Assembly (NCBI GenBank): GCA_026182355.1
Contig: JAPFBL010000104.1
Coordinates: 2,473,501 to 2,537,500 of the forward strand
Reading direction: 5' to 3'
Length of the DNA: 64,000 nt
Source: Hermatobates lingyangjiaoensis
Lineage: Eukaryota > Arthropoda > Insecta > Hemiptera > Hermatobatidae
The position numbers and the translations under genes were made by a program. This document shows, in pieces, positions 12,338-22,538 of the stretch. Positions within the stretch are counted from its first letter, which is position 1. Every line of letters starts with the position of its first letter. The notes under the pieces are model-generated. The model was not told where the DNA came from and made no database searches. It saw nothing but the letters and a program-made list of their open reading frames with translations.

Positions 12338-12766
12338 CACAGCGCAAAGCAATCTAGATAGGATTGGAAACACAGCACAAAGCAATCTAGATAGGATTGG
12401 AAACACAGCACAAAGCAATCTAGATAGGATTGGAAACACAGCACAAAGCAATCTAGATAGGATTGGAAACACAGCACAAAGCAATCTAGATAGGATTGGA
12501 AACACAGCACAAAGCAATCTAGACAGGATTGGAAACACAGCACAAAGCAATCTAGATAGGATTGGAAACACAGCACAAAGCAATCTAGATAGGATTGGAA
12601 ACACAGCACAAACCAATCTAGATAGGATTGGAAACACAGCACAAAGCAATCTAGATAGGATTGGAAACACAGCACAAAGCAATCTAGATAGGATTGGAAA
12701 CACAGCACAAAGCAATCTAGATAGGATTGGAAACACAGCACAAAGCAATCTAGATAGGATTGGAAA
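12338..12766. repeat. Minisatellite, 13 units of 33 bp
   Basis: Exactly 13 tandem units of 33 bp (429 bp), each containing CAATCTAGATAGGATTGG with an internal ATCTAGAT palindrome. Units are nearly identical: unit 1 has GCGC for GCAC, unit 6 has AGACAGG, and unit 9 has ACCAATC. Because 33 is a multiple of three and the unit lacks stops in some frames, two long minus-strand ORFs (12280-12741 and 12329-12784) with 11-residue repeats appear. They have no non-repeat domain and are best read as artefacts. The homogeneity points to recent expansion. Confidence 0.97.
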
Positions 12767-13796
12767 ATGCCATTGAAAATTCAACTTAATTTATAAGAAG
12801 AATAGAATATCTCCCGAGTCAAAGAGACACCAAAGTAAATTACACCAAGTAGTTGTAAAATTTAATACTTAAATACTAATTAGATTTCATATTTCATTTA
12901 TAACTTCTCTTTGAAATATTGCTAAATAAAAAATCATTATTGTTTATTTTGTTTCGCAATCAATATTGTTTGACTTTTGCAACATACAAGCCGGATTTTA
13001 TGCAAAGTAATTCAGTTAAAGCATTGTTGGAAACTTAATTGAACTTAAAAACTTTGTTGCCTGACGTCCTAACTTACTGTCTATTGAGACGTAAATAAAG
13101 TTGCTAAACGACAGCAGAAGTCTTTAGCCTTGTAGAAACAATTTTATCACTTCAAACACTATAAATAACCAGATTATTTCACCTTTCTCACTCGATACGA
13201 ACATTCTTTATAAAAAATCTGGAGTCATATGTACCTAACTTTACTATGAATATCAAAATATTGTAACTTACTTACCCTGACTAAATAGAATACTAACTCC
13301 AATAATCGTTAGTTGAATTTATACAAACCTAGTGAGTAATTCTATACCTGAAAATGACGAGAGTCAAAATATAGTAGTAAGTTATGCTCTTCCTCCATTC
13401 ATATTCTTTCTGTGTAATTTGATAAGTATTGCCGTGGCCTGCTTCTTGTATTTCCTTTTAACAAATTTTATGTTTTACCTATTTCACCAAAGTCTACATA
13501 GAAAGAATATGTTTCGCATATTTACACAAACCTATACTTTCAGTCTATTTCATCAATGTTTAAACCGCAGTATTTGATAAATGGGACTAAGGTCCTTCCA
13601 CCAAAATCTTTCTTCATCGTATTCAATGTCTCTCAGTCATTTTGTGACTCTAATAAAGTGAAGTTATTTTGGTAGAAAGACTTCAATTCCTTTTTTAAAT
13701 TTCTTACACTTGTTTAAACGCTGACTAATTTTACGTTTTTATTATATATATATATATATATAATTTAATAATATATCAACCGTTGGATAGAATAGG
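12767..13796. other. AT-rich intergenic sequence
   Basis: Contains a HINE 3'-end fragment (13218-13255) and a (TA)n tract (about 13742-13764). The ORF at 13332-13577 has hydrophobic Phe/Leu-rich stretches typical of AT-rich DNA and no recognised family. Confidence 0.5.
13218..13255 (-). mobile_element. HINE 3'-end fragment
   Basis: After an A-run (13212-13217) the plus strand reads TCTGGAGT, then a diverged hairpin region, then AACTTTACTATGAATATC. This is the reverse complement of the HINE 3' terminus (subterminal repeat plus CTCCAGA next to T-run). Only the end is preserved. Confidence 0.6.
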
Positions 13797-14098
13797 TGTA
13801 TAATGCAATCGGAATTCGGTCAATTTTCCAGGATCAAAGTCAAACTCTCAATGCCGACGTTTCGGTTTTATTTAAAACCTTTTTCATAGGCCTACAAACA
13901 AAGGATGACAAGAAATCATATATGATATTTTATTTTATCATATTGATTTATTTATTTACCAATATTTTATTATATATGATTTCTTGTCATCCTTTGTTTG
14001 TAGGCCTATGAAAAAGGTTTTAAATAAAACCGAAACGTCGGCATTAAGAGTTTGACATTGATCCTGGAAAATTGACCGAATCCCGATTACATTATACA
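13797..14098. repeat. Inverted-repeat module flanked by (TA)n
   Basis: Arms of about 120-130 bp (13797-13925 and 13975-14098) are near-perfect reverse complements around an AT-rich centre. (TA)n tracts border both sides (13742-13764 and 14102-14122). Each arm holds a hairpin of GGTTTT with AAAACC followed by GAAACGTC and GGC, a decayed hammerhead core (helix I GCC/GGC still pairs, CTGANGA is lost). The ORF 13796-14011 is a by-product of the palindrome. Confidence 0.8.
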
Positions 14099-14188
14099 CC
14101 TATATATATATATATATATATAAAGATTTCACATAAACACGTGAAACAACAATCAATGATCAAACCACAATAAGAAATGGGAAAACAA

Positions 14189-14231
14189 GACTAAGATCTT
14201 TCAACCGTAACAAGCGGTCTTCGTCAGAGTC
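14189..14231 (-). ncRNA. Predicted hammerhead ribozyme, family 3 (left arm)
   Basis: On the minus strand: helix I GACT (14231-14228) with AGTC (14192-14189); core CTGACGA; one extra A; stem II GACCG with CGGTT around a seven-base loop; core GAA; palindrome AGATCT as helix III; T before the predicted cut. The same motif is found at 15659, 47209, 48830 and 48881. Confidence 0.58.
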
Positions 14232-14400
14232 AAAAACCCAACTGAACACTAGATGCAGAAAACATCTGGTGAGGAGCTGAGAAGAGTGGGAGGGAAGAGT
14301 GGTATTTTAAAAGGGTGAAAGCACAGGAAAGGACTAATGTCCAGAAAGAGATGTTTGAGGAAACAAAGGAGTACAGTAAGAAAAAGTAAAAAACTATCCG

Positions 14401-14982
14401 CTAGCTGTCAACCCTCTTTGAAGAGGCTATTGCCCTCGTGACGAAAGTATCAAGTTTGAAGAGACCGTTACTAATGTTTATAATGTTAGATCTATTAAAT
14501 TTAATTAGAGACGATTCAATAATATTTCTTAACAACATTGATTTTTCATGGGTAATAAATTTAGCTCCTGTCCAATCAATATGATGATTTTCATTTTTTA
14601 TATGCAAGAATAAGGCACTACTTTTTTCCTGTCTACTTACGTTATATTGGTGTTGTTTTTCACGTGTCTTTAATGATTTACCAGTTTGACCAATATAAAT
14701 TTTATGGCAATTTTTGCACGGAATTTTATAAATACCAGCGGACTCCAATTCGCTGGGAGAGTTTTTTATTAACATATTACCCACGTTATTACGATTAGAA
14801 AACACTATATTAAAATCAAGTTGTTTGGCTAATCTTGGAAGGGGGTCCAATGATTCGTGGTATGGCAAAACTATAGAATTTGATAAGAAAAGGGGCTCTG
14901 TTGAAGTATTAGAGAAAGTTTTTTTAGCACCCTTCAAAGCTAAATCAATATAAGAAGAGGGGTATTTTAATGAAAGGGCCCA
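14401..14982 (-). pseudogene. Penelope-like GIY-YIG endonuclease fragment (left arm)
   Basis: Reads in one frame on the minus strand to a stop at 14401. An upstream YPSSYIDLALKGA segment, the end of the reverse-transcriptase thumb, is visible before the first ATG at 14937. The C-terminal half carries GIYKIPCKNCHKIYIGQTGK, i.e. the GIY...YIG pair with a CxxC between them as in Penelope elements, followed by SLKTREKQHQ. The domain cleaves target DNA for insertion. The polymerase body is absent, so the copy is truncated although the frame is open. The right arm encodes the same protein with a handful of changes. Confidence 0.85.
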
Positions 14983-14989
14983 TTTTCAA

Positions 14990-15489
14990 CAGAGCCCCTT
15001 TTATTATCAAATTCTATAGTTTTGCCATACCACGAATCATTGGACCCCCTTCCAAGATTAGCCAAACAACTTGATTTTAATATAGTGTTTTCTAATCGTA
15101 ATAACGTGGGTAATATGTTAATAAAAAACTCTCCCAGCGAATTGGAGTCCGCAGGTATTTATAAAATTCCGTGCAAAAATTGCCATAAAATTTATATTGG
15201 TCAAACTGGTAAATCATTAAAGACACGTGTAAAACAACACCAATATAACGTAAGTAGACAGAAAAAAAGTAGTGCCTTATTTTTGCATATAAAAAATGAA
15301 AATCATCATATTGATTGGACAGGAGCTAAATTTATTACCTATGAAAAATCAATGTTGTTAAGAAATATTATTGAATCGTCTCTAATTAAATTTAATAGAT
15401 CTAATATTATAAACATTAGTAACGTTCTCTTCAAACTTGATACTTTCGTCACGAGGGCAATAGCCTCTTCAAAGAGGGTTGACAGCTAG
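14990..15489 (+). pseudogene. Penelope-like GIY-YIG endonuclease fragment (right arm)
   Basis: Plus-strand counterpart of the left arm. The frame is open from about 14990 (TEPLLLSNSIVLPYHESL) to the stop at 15489, with no in-frame ATG near the start; the first TTG is at 15022. It carries GIYKIPCKNCHKIYIGQTGK followed by SLKTRVKQHQ. Differences from the left copy include REKQH/RVKQH, RQEK/RQKK and NGLF/NVLF. It is a 5'-truncated element without polymerase, so not functional alone. Confidence 0.85.
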
Positions 15490-15658
15490 CGGATAGTTTT
15501 TTACTTTTTCTTACTGTACTCCTTTGTTTCCCCAAACATCCCTTTCTGGACATTAGTCCTTTCCTGTGCTTTCACCCTTTTAAAATACCACTCTTCCCTC
15601 CCTCTCTTCTCAGCTCCTCACCAGATGTTTTCTGCATCTAGTGTTCAGTTGGGTTTTT

Positions 15659-15701
15659 GACTCTGACGAAGACCGCTTGTTACGGTTGAAAGATCTTAGT
15701 C
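15659..15701 (+). ncRNA. Predicted hammerhead ribozyme, family 3 (right arm)
   Basis: Helix I GACT (15659-15662) with AGTC (15698-15701). Core CTGACGA is at 15663-15669, extra A at 15670. Stem II is GACCG (15671-15675) with CGGTT (15683-15687). Core GAA is at 15688-15690. AGATCT (15691-15696) is self-complementary, and T15697 precedes the predicted cut. It lies in the 3' region of the Penelope copy. Confidence 0.6.
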
Positions 15702-15736
15702 TTGTTTTCCCATTTCTTATTGTGGTTTGATCATTG

Positions 15737-15737
<1 letters not shown>

Positions 15738-15778
<41 letters not shown>
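15738..15778. repeat. (TA)n tract
   Basis: Long (TA)n run between two Penelope-type modules. Similar tracts bound nearly every module in this cluster (13742, 14102, 16360, 16540, 16754), suggesting insertion into TA microsatellites. Confidence 0.95.
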
Positions 15779-15781
<3 letters not shown>

Positions 15782-15930
15782 AAAATTTGGAAGCAGTCCT
15801 TCATTTAAGCATATTTCGTTGAACAACTGACCGTATTTCACTGATGTCATTTTCTTCACCAGTTTTTCAAGGTTTCTGAATACCTTCTTCTTTCCTTCAT
15901 CCAAACGTTGGAGAATGTTAATTAAGTGGG

Positions 15931-15970
15931 AACCGACATGTTTCGACTGGCTTCCAGTCATCCTAAGGTT
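15931..15970 (-). ncRNA. Degenerate hammerhead, family 4 (left arm)
   Basis: Helix I AACC with GGTT pairs at the outer edges. Stem II GACTGG with CCAGTC is perfect around AAG. GAAA and the palindrome ACATGT followed by C are intact. The 5' core is reduced to TTAGGA, apparently CTGAGGA with changes, so this copy should be inactive. Confidence 0.5.
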
Positions 15971-15978
15971 AATTAATT

Positions 15979-16015
15979 ATGAAGATGACTGGAAGCCAGT
16001 CGAAACATGTCGGTT
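15979..16015 (+). ncRNA. Degenerate hammerhead, family 4 (right arm)
   Basis: Core reads ATGAAGA (C3 replaced by A). An extra T, a perfect six-pair stem II, GAAA, palindromic ACATGT and C16011 before GGTT follow. The upstream helix I partner is missing here. Together the two arms outline the original motif. Confidence 0.5.
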
Positions 16016-16137
16016 CCCACTGAATTAACATTCTCCAACGTTTGGATGAAGGAAAGAAGAAGGTATTCAGAAACCTTGAAAAACTGGAGAAGAAAATGAC
16101 ATCAGTGAAATACGGTCAGTTGTTCAACGAAATATAT

Positions 16138-16328
16138 ATATAGTTCAATATAGACAAACAAACATAGAGAAATTAAAAGAACATACTTACAGTCTCTAAT
16201 TTTCGGTTTGAACCACCTTCAGGAGAGATAAGAGAGGGAAACCAAGCGCACTGGGAAACCGAAAATTAGAGACTGTAAGTGTGTTCTTTTAATTTCTCCT
16301 TGTTTCTTTGTCTATATTGAACTATATT
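16138..16328. repeat. Inverted-repeat module with hammerhead, family 5
   Basis: Arms 16138-16209 and 16257-16328 are reverse complements. The left arm carries the ribozyme motif at 16193-16226; the right arm keeps only its GAAA-helix III-helix I part. A fragment of the same sequence lies at 46938-46965, and a diverged inverted pair at 61373-61680. Confidence 0.8.
16193..16226 (-). ncRNA. Predicted hammerhead ribozyme, family 5
   Basis: On the minus strand: helix I TCTC (16226-16223) with GAGA (16196-16193); core CTGAAGG (A9 changed to G); extra T; stem II GGTT with AACC around CA; GAA; palindrome AATT; A before the predicted cut. The A9 change would weaken catalysis. The 61437 copy keeps a perfect CTGATGA. 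Confidence 0.5.
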
Positions 16329-16359
16329 TGTCCATTTTGGATCGTATTTCCAACAAAAA

Positions 16360-16507
16360 AGTATATATATATATATATATATAAAACTCAATACAAAAAG
16401 AGAAAGACATGAATATAGGCTTACAGCACTCACTACTCTATTTCGACTGACGTCGTCATGAGGTAGAAGTAGTCCAACGAGTAGCCGCGGCTGACTCTCT
16501 CTTACTC

Positions 16508-16566
<59 letters not shown>

Positions 16567-16592
16567 TTTTTATATATTTATATATATATATA
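16360..16592. repeat. TA and CT microsatellites around a hammerhead-bearing module
   Basis: (TA)n at about 16362-16383, a (CT)n run at about 16510-16540 and another TA-rich tract to 16592 flank a short module. The module (16385-16500) carries a hammerhead-like motif at 16433-16466 on the minus strand. The ORF at 16266-16511 crosses these repeats and is not credible. Confidence 0.85.
16433..16466 (-). ncRNA. Hammerhead-like motif, family 6 relative
   Basis: Helix I CTAC (16466-16463) with GTAG (16436-16433) pairs fully. The core is CTCATGA (G5 changed to C), then an extra C, stem II GAC with GTC around GTCA, and GAAA. Helix III is no longer symmetrical. Probably inactive, but it shows the same plan with a helix I sequence different from the related 49477 copy. 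Confidence 0.45.
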
Positions 16593-16715
16593 AAGCTTAA
16601 ACCACAAAAAGGAAAAAAGGAAAACAATAGAACTGAATGTTCTGAGGCCTTTCAATGTATGCCATCAGAGCATTTATTTTTATTGTTTTCTTTTTTCATT
16701 GTGGTTTAAGCTTCA
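16593..16715. repeat. Inverted-repeat module, family 7
   Basis: Arms begin with AAGCTTAAACCACAA and end with TTGTGGTTTAAGCTT. The centre, read on the minus strand, shows CTGATGG (about 16668-16662), GAAA and the palindrome AGGCCT, a weak hammerhead resemblance with a poor stem II. Confidence 0.55.
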
Positions 16716-16768
16716 TTGATTGCATCATCTGTTTATTTATTGTGATTTTTCTGTATATATATATATAA

Positions 16769-16940
16769 ACTTTGTCACATAGGAAAGAACACAGAAAGAC
16801 ACTACAGAACTCACTTCGATATTTCGACATCCGTCGTCATTGGGAAGAAGTTCGAAGTACTCACGTTGAGTAGCAAACTGCTACTGTGTACTGTGTTCAA
16901 ACTCTTTCTGTGTTCATTCCTATGTGTTAAAGTTTTTATT
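16769..16940. repeat. Module with hammerhead related to the 49.5 kb Penelope 3' end
   Basis: Positions 16769-16875 match 49431-49540 closely; the right end returns as a short inverted copy (about 16893-16935). It holds a hammerhead-like motif at 16814-16847 on the minus strand: helix I CTTC/GAAG, core CCAATGA (changed at two positions), extra C, stem II GAC/GTC, GAAA, palindrome ATAT, C. Confidence 0.7.
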
Positions 16941-16960
16941 GTCCACATGGACCTTTCATT

Positions 16961-19900
16961 TTATTCGACGTATATAAAATAAAAGTAAAACTGAAGTAAC
17001 TAAAGAAGAATAGAGTAAAAAAACCAAAATTATTTTTTTTTCAAAAGTTAATAAGACTTAAAAATTATTTGCTGCAAATGACCAGAAAATCAGACTTTTT
17101 TATACCAAAACCACCTACACTCACGTAACAACGTTATTATGATTATATGGCATACCATAGATATAGTGCAAATAAGTATAAGTCGCTCATATTTATAATT
17201 ACATTTATAATATTCAACAATACTTAATAATAAATTTAGCGTTTCCAGATTGTTAAAATAGCAGGTTAAAATTTGTAACACATTTATGTGAAGTATATTC
17301 CCATGATTGTATATTACCAAAAAGGTATGGCACCTTTTATTAGTATTAAATTACCTTATTGATTATACTGGGCAACCCAAGCATACCTAGCCCCTCTTAC
17401 CAAGACAATGTGAAGGCACATAGGATGGGGAGAGCACAAAAACCACTTGTGGTTTTTAATATTCAAACAGATTAATTTAATTCTGTCAGTAGGACTTGCT
17501 GACGTTAGTACTTATAATTACATACTATTCTGCTTTATCAGAGCATAAAGTCGGACTCAAAATTACAACATTTACTATATTGCATGGAAACATTGGTCTT
17601 TGTTTGAGGAACTTTTCAGTGTTTTTTTTTTTCTTTAACTACATAATAATAGCGTTTGAAGTCAAAGCGTTATGTGTAATGCTTCAAGAACATTGTTTTG
17701 GAAAATCTGTCATAAAGTATCCTCCGAAAACATGAATATTCTGAAAATACTTATCCTTGAAAATTCAAAGAAAAAAACTGGTAAAGAGTTTATTTTAGTT
17801 TTGTGTTTTAAATCATTTTTTTGAATAGTGAAAATTACATTAACTTGTGCAAATTTAATTAAAATCTATCTTGTTGAAATTTATTCAGCTTTCTTTACAA
17901 TAGAATATCTTTTTTTGATAACAAAAATATTTTACTAATTTTTAATATTTAATTTTATATCTGACAGAAATATGAAATACTTGCTTCAAGTATCATTAGT
18001 TTATGTTAATTTTGAACAAGCGTTCGGTGTTTTACTGCAGAGGTTTGTTTAAAAATGCACTGGATTTCCACTTGCCTCTAATTCAAGTCATCATCTCTGA
18101 AGAGGTTATCTACTGTTACTTTATCTTGTCTGTTCCAATACCCATTTGATTATCCTACCTAATGCACCATCTTGGTTAAGTAGATCCATTAAGAATGACT
18201 TCTCTTTTCCTGTTCAGATGAATTTTCTCCATTAAATGGATAAGTTTCTTGACTACTATTCCATTATTTCCCTCCTTTATAATTCCCTCTAATAATTGCA
18301 TTACTTTTTATTCTTAATAGTTTTGATAGCTTTACTCCAATTAATATTCTTTTAAATGATTTTATTTCATTGCACATTCTAATATTTAAATTTAGTTATT
18401 TAAGAAAAAAAGTAAAAGCTTAATAATATCATAATCATATATAATCAATAAAGTTAAATGAATCAATAAAACTGTAAAATAAACTAAAACAATGAACCCA
18501 AGTCAAAGAAAATAGACATTTAGCTTGATTTACTTTCTTTCGACGCCTACACTTACAGACTACAGATCATTTGTAGACCATATGTATAGGTAAAAGTATG
18601 GTAACTTTCCATTCAACATACAGTAAACAATTGTGAGTCACTGTCTCCTTGCTAGAATATATGGCGAACTTTCTATTAAAGGCATATGGTATCACCCATC
18701 CTGGTGCCAATCAAGCCAAATGTTGCTTAGCTTTCGTAATATAGTAAAGAAACAGTTCATTCAAAATGGTTATCACTGTGAAAAATAAGTCGGTTTAACA
18801 TTTTAAAACTCAAAACTAGTGAACTGTATTAATAAAAGTTCTTGAAATAATTCAATTTGACATGAAATAAAATATCTAATTAAACAGTAAAGTTGAAAAA
18901 AAAAATATATTTTGCTTACATTTATATTGAAATTTTTTGCAAATCATCAAAGAAGTAAAAATTTAAACTATTAATTGATGAGTTGTAGATTAAAAGGCGT
19001 TATGTTAGTTCACTAAATGTGTGTTCTATTACAATTATCCAAGTGCTCAAATTGTATCAAATTTGAAGCAAAGAAGTCAAGTAAATTTATTCATACATAA
19101 CTTAAAATTTGTTAATGCAAAGAAGCAGTGATTTTGATCCCTATTTCATAATTTTAACGGGTTGTACTTTCTGTGGTTTCTTTACATAAACCAAAGTTTA
19201 TTTAAAAGAAGTAATGGGAAAGTTTATGTCAAGTTTACTTTAATAAACCAAAGTGGTGTATTATTAAATCTAACAATTTTAGATAGATAATTTCTTAAAT
19301 CCTGTCTACGTCTAAATGTCTAAGATATAATGCATTAAAGTGCCAAAAATAAAAAATATTAAAATATTTTAAAAGCAAATAACTTTTGAGCTAAACTTTG
19401 TTTAGTTTTAAATTTTATCTACATAACTTTTGCAGGTCTATAAACAACAAGAGGCTGTTGACCTCTTGCAGGTCTACAAACTTTTGGTCACAATCTTACC
19501 TAAATACTAATCACACGCATATACATATACAAATACTTAATCGAATACACTTAAAAAAAATTACCAAGCGAACCCTCAAAAACTTGTAGATCCATCAAAA
19601 TTTAAATGTTTTTTTCATTATTACTATATGTTGCTTGTAGTAAAATGAAAATATATTTTTAAAATTTGAATAAAAGCTAAATGAAATAAGGACCCATTTC
19701 ATGTTGTCTTCACATATGCATAATTATATACTATTAAAATGATGTCAAGTAATACCTTAATTGCTTTATGTATAGACATATTGTAGGTACGTGTAGTTCT
19801 ATACATTGATGCGGTACTGCAAAAAAAAATCCGTTGCGATATATTTATAAATGCAATATATTCCATACTCTTTTGTAATCTTTTTTTATACTATACACTT

Positions 19901-21687
19901 GATTTAACGATTTCTTGATTTAAATTTCATTTAAATGCAATTAAAGTATGTAATCAGTACAATGAAAATGTGAGAAAGCCGTGTTGAGGAGACCAGTCTG
20001 GCTACCGCAATTCAGCATAATTGCATAGAGTTGCAATCTCAAGTGATTGCGTGGATGAACTTAGTTACCAAGCAATAATACCATTCAGTCAAGGAGCTAA
20101 TTCAATCTGAGTTCACGCAGTTATTACCCACTCCGAATTATACATTGTATATCAACTTTCTTATGTGTTAACAATATATTCAGTAATTTATTGAAGGTTG
20201 TATGTGCTTGAATCAAAGTAGAAATTATTTAAGGAAATAGTCAATAATGAATATAGTTATCAATTGTCTGTGAGTAATTGTCGGCTAAGGTTTGTATAAC
20301 AATAATTTGTTGTTAATGATAGTAAGAAGGACTGCTACTAAAATTTACAGATATAAATATACCTCTGCACAATAACCGAATAATAATGTTTGTAGAGTAT
20401 AAAGGAGAGCTAAAAACAAGGCAAACATTTATTTTGTATATTTATTCAGTATGGAATGTAAACAATTTTTTCAATAACACGATCTTGTATCAAAGCTAAA
20501 CATTCTCTATTATTAAAATGTGTGACTTAACCACTAGGCTTGCCACACCAGTAGGATTGTATACTGGGGGCTTTACGAAAGGTCATTACCTATGGCAGTG
20601 TTCTAAACTTTTTTACTTCAGGGTGCTCTGATGAAAAACCAAAGCTTTGGGGCAAATCGCTGATTTTAATACAGAAAAGTTAGTCCTGAAATTTGAAAAC
20701 AGGAAATGATAGGAAATTAAAAGGGAACAGTTTTTTTAATAGAAAGAGAGAGGTCAGTAAAAATGATTTAGATTTCCAAGGAAAGGAAAAGAAAAAATAT
20801 CTATTGCTGCTTAAAGATTCAAGAAATTTATCTTACAGTTCAAAATGTCAAGTGACGGAGACTTAACAAGTACTTGAAAACCACATACTTGGTGTTGCTA
20901 AAATAAATGAAAATGATGCAAATTTTTAAATTATGAACATGTTTTATAAATTTAATCATCCATTTGAGGAGCACTTACCTAAATATTATGATGATTTATG
21001 CAGTTCTGTATATATCCTGACCAATATGACATTGGGATTTACCCTGGCATTCATTCATCTCCTGTACAACCTTGTAACATCCAAACTTTCTCTGTCCTCC
21101 ATTGATTGTTTTGCAACGTTTATATCGCTTTTTCGTCACTTCTTGCAATATTTGCATGAAATTCTAGGCTTCCTGGGAGAGTTTTTTCATAGCCTTAAGA
21201 AATGACAAAATCGTGTAGACATTATCATATTCCTTCTTTTGTTTGACAGTGATCCTATTTTTATTTCAATTATGTATTATTATGTACCTCTATCTTCAGT
21301 CTTCATTATTATAAGCGTGAGTGAAAAACATGTTATACTTAAGAAAAAAATTATGAATTATGTTAAAACATATTTTACCTGTTTCCTAACAAAATATTAT
21401 ATATCAGCCAATAAGATAATTTAATTTGTTTAAATTTTTAATTTTTAATTGTTATAATTTTTAGTTTTTTAATTTTTTATAGAGGGTTTTGCTCAAATAA
21501 TTTAAATTTATATCCAGTAAGGGTTTCTTATTTGTTTCTTATTTTGGCTATTTCTTCATTACTCTAGGTCAAGTGTTGCGTCAGTAGTGGTCTGGTGCCT
21601 CCACCAGTGTTTTAGAAGAGGTGATTCAAGGTCTCTGTCTTGATCTTGATACTAAATTTTTCACATGACTGATGAAATATATTATTC
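16961..21687. other. AT-rich intergenic sequence
   Basis: No gene is supported. ORFs at 17090, 17496, 19398, 20933 and 21239 have no recognisable domain; the one at 20933-21205 (90 codons) is the longest but shows only generic hydrophobic and aromatic residues. Around 20597-20640 there is a sequence resembling the start of a hAT terminal repeat, with no partner found. Confidence 0.5.
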
Positions 21688-21815
21688 ACGCTGTCCTCTA
21701 AAGGAGGGTTAAAGGCCGTGGTCAGTGAGCCTGTACGATTCCACCTACTCATTAGATATTCTTGCCGTAGTAAACTTGAGAAAATCAAAATTTATCACTC
21801 CCAGTGTAGAATTAA
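21688..21815 (+). mobile_element. SINE, 3'-part fragment
   Basis: Matches the central and 3' part of the full SINE at 26336-26675 (GAGCCTGTACGAT..., TACTCATTA..., ACTCCCAGTGTAGAAT) but lacks the tRNA-like head. Diverged and old. Confidence 0.7.
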
Positions 21816-22538
21816 CCCTAGTAATTTGGCTATTATACATTTATAATGGACATAAATTGACAAAGGAACTATATTTTAAACCATAAAACATCAGTCAAGG
21901 TGAAAGTCCTTAAGCAGCATGTACATGTACATCATGTTTATACTTTGCAGAATTAGATCAGAAATAACTTTTATATTGCAATTAAACATTTGAGAAAGTT
22001 AAAATAGAACTTGATGCACAAACACACTCACAAACATACAACAGTATGTATACTGGGAAGAAACACACAGGCACATTAGGCAGGTCATTTGAAAAAAACT
22101 TAGTTTATTGGGTTCAGGAAACCTCAAAACCTGTATTTACTTTGGAAACTCGATATGAATACTTTACTCTGAATGCAATACTTCTATTTCTCTATATTTA
22201 ATTTAAAGAGTAAATGAAATTGGCCTCAAGATATCAAATCAGGAAAATTTTAATATTTCCAGATTTGTCTTTCTAATATTCCATTTTGGCATGCTTAAGA
22301 GTTCTCATCTCTTCACCAAGATTTTTAACCTTTAAGTTCCAGTTTTAACAACAATCACCCTACCACTAGACCAATGTTATAGTCAATAAGGGTTTTATTT
22401 CAACTTAACATCTTACTTGAACTATTTTCTAAGATATGACATATAGGAGGTTTTATTACTTGAGCATGTAAGACCCTAGTTCAGAGTATATAAGAACTGT
22501 TGGTTCAAAGAATTTTTGTAGTAATTTGTTTACTTTTT

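Larger units (their letters stand above)
14130..15740. mobile_element. Penelope-like element, head-to-head inverted pair
   Basis: Two copies of the 3' part of one Penelope-like element are joined near 14982. The minus-strand copy covers about 14130-14982 and the plus-strand copy about 14986-15740. Each has its end of reverse transcriptase and linker at the centre, then the GIY-YIG domain, then the 3' untranslated part with a hammerhead motif, and each finishes at a (TA)n tract. The arms differ by only a few substitutions, so the event is recent. The left copy reaches about 75 bp further into the element than the right one. Such inverted partial copies are typical of Penelope retrotransposition. 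Confidence 0.85.
15810..16131. mobile_element. Penelope-like 5' region, inverted pair
   Basis: Arms 15810-15964 and 15981-16131 are reverse complements. Reading outward from the centre, each arm has a hammerhead-like motif and then a frame resembling the N-terminal part of Penelope polyproteins: RLDEGKKKVFRNLEKLVKKM and YGQLFNEICLNEGLLPNF, the latter like the Phe-Leu...Cys...Pro-Lys-Phe motif ahead of the reverse transcriptase. In the minus-strand copy the ATG is at 15961. This places the ribozyme directly upstream of the ORF start. Assignment of the N-terminal motif is by eye and moderate. Confidence 0.6.

Noticed and set aside
12338..12766. CRISPR-like array
   Set aside because: Units are directly adjacent without spacers, and the genome is animal.
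12280..12784. Two overlapping minus-strand ORFs of about 150 codons with perfect 11-residue repeats
   Set aside because: They are produced by the 33 bp minisatellite, whose length is a multiple of three; two different frames are equally open and no non-repeat domain is attached.
14401..15489. Functional standalone GIY-YIG nucleases
   Set aside because: The frames are open but begin inside the element without a proper start and without the reverse transcriptase; they are truncated transposon copies.
20597..20640. hAT terminal repeat (CAGTGTTCTAAACTTTTTT)
   Set aside because: Only one end was found, with no matching inverted end or 8 bp duplication within the next kilobase.
20933..21205. 90-codon ORF as a gene
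   Set aside because: No recognisable motif, strong AT-driven Phe/Leu/Ile content and no splice or promoter context.
22330..22385. tRNA-like A box on the minus strand (GGTCTAGTGGTAGGG)
   Set aside because: No B box at tRNA-like spacing and no SINE body could be aligned.
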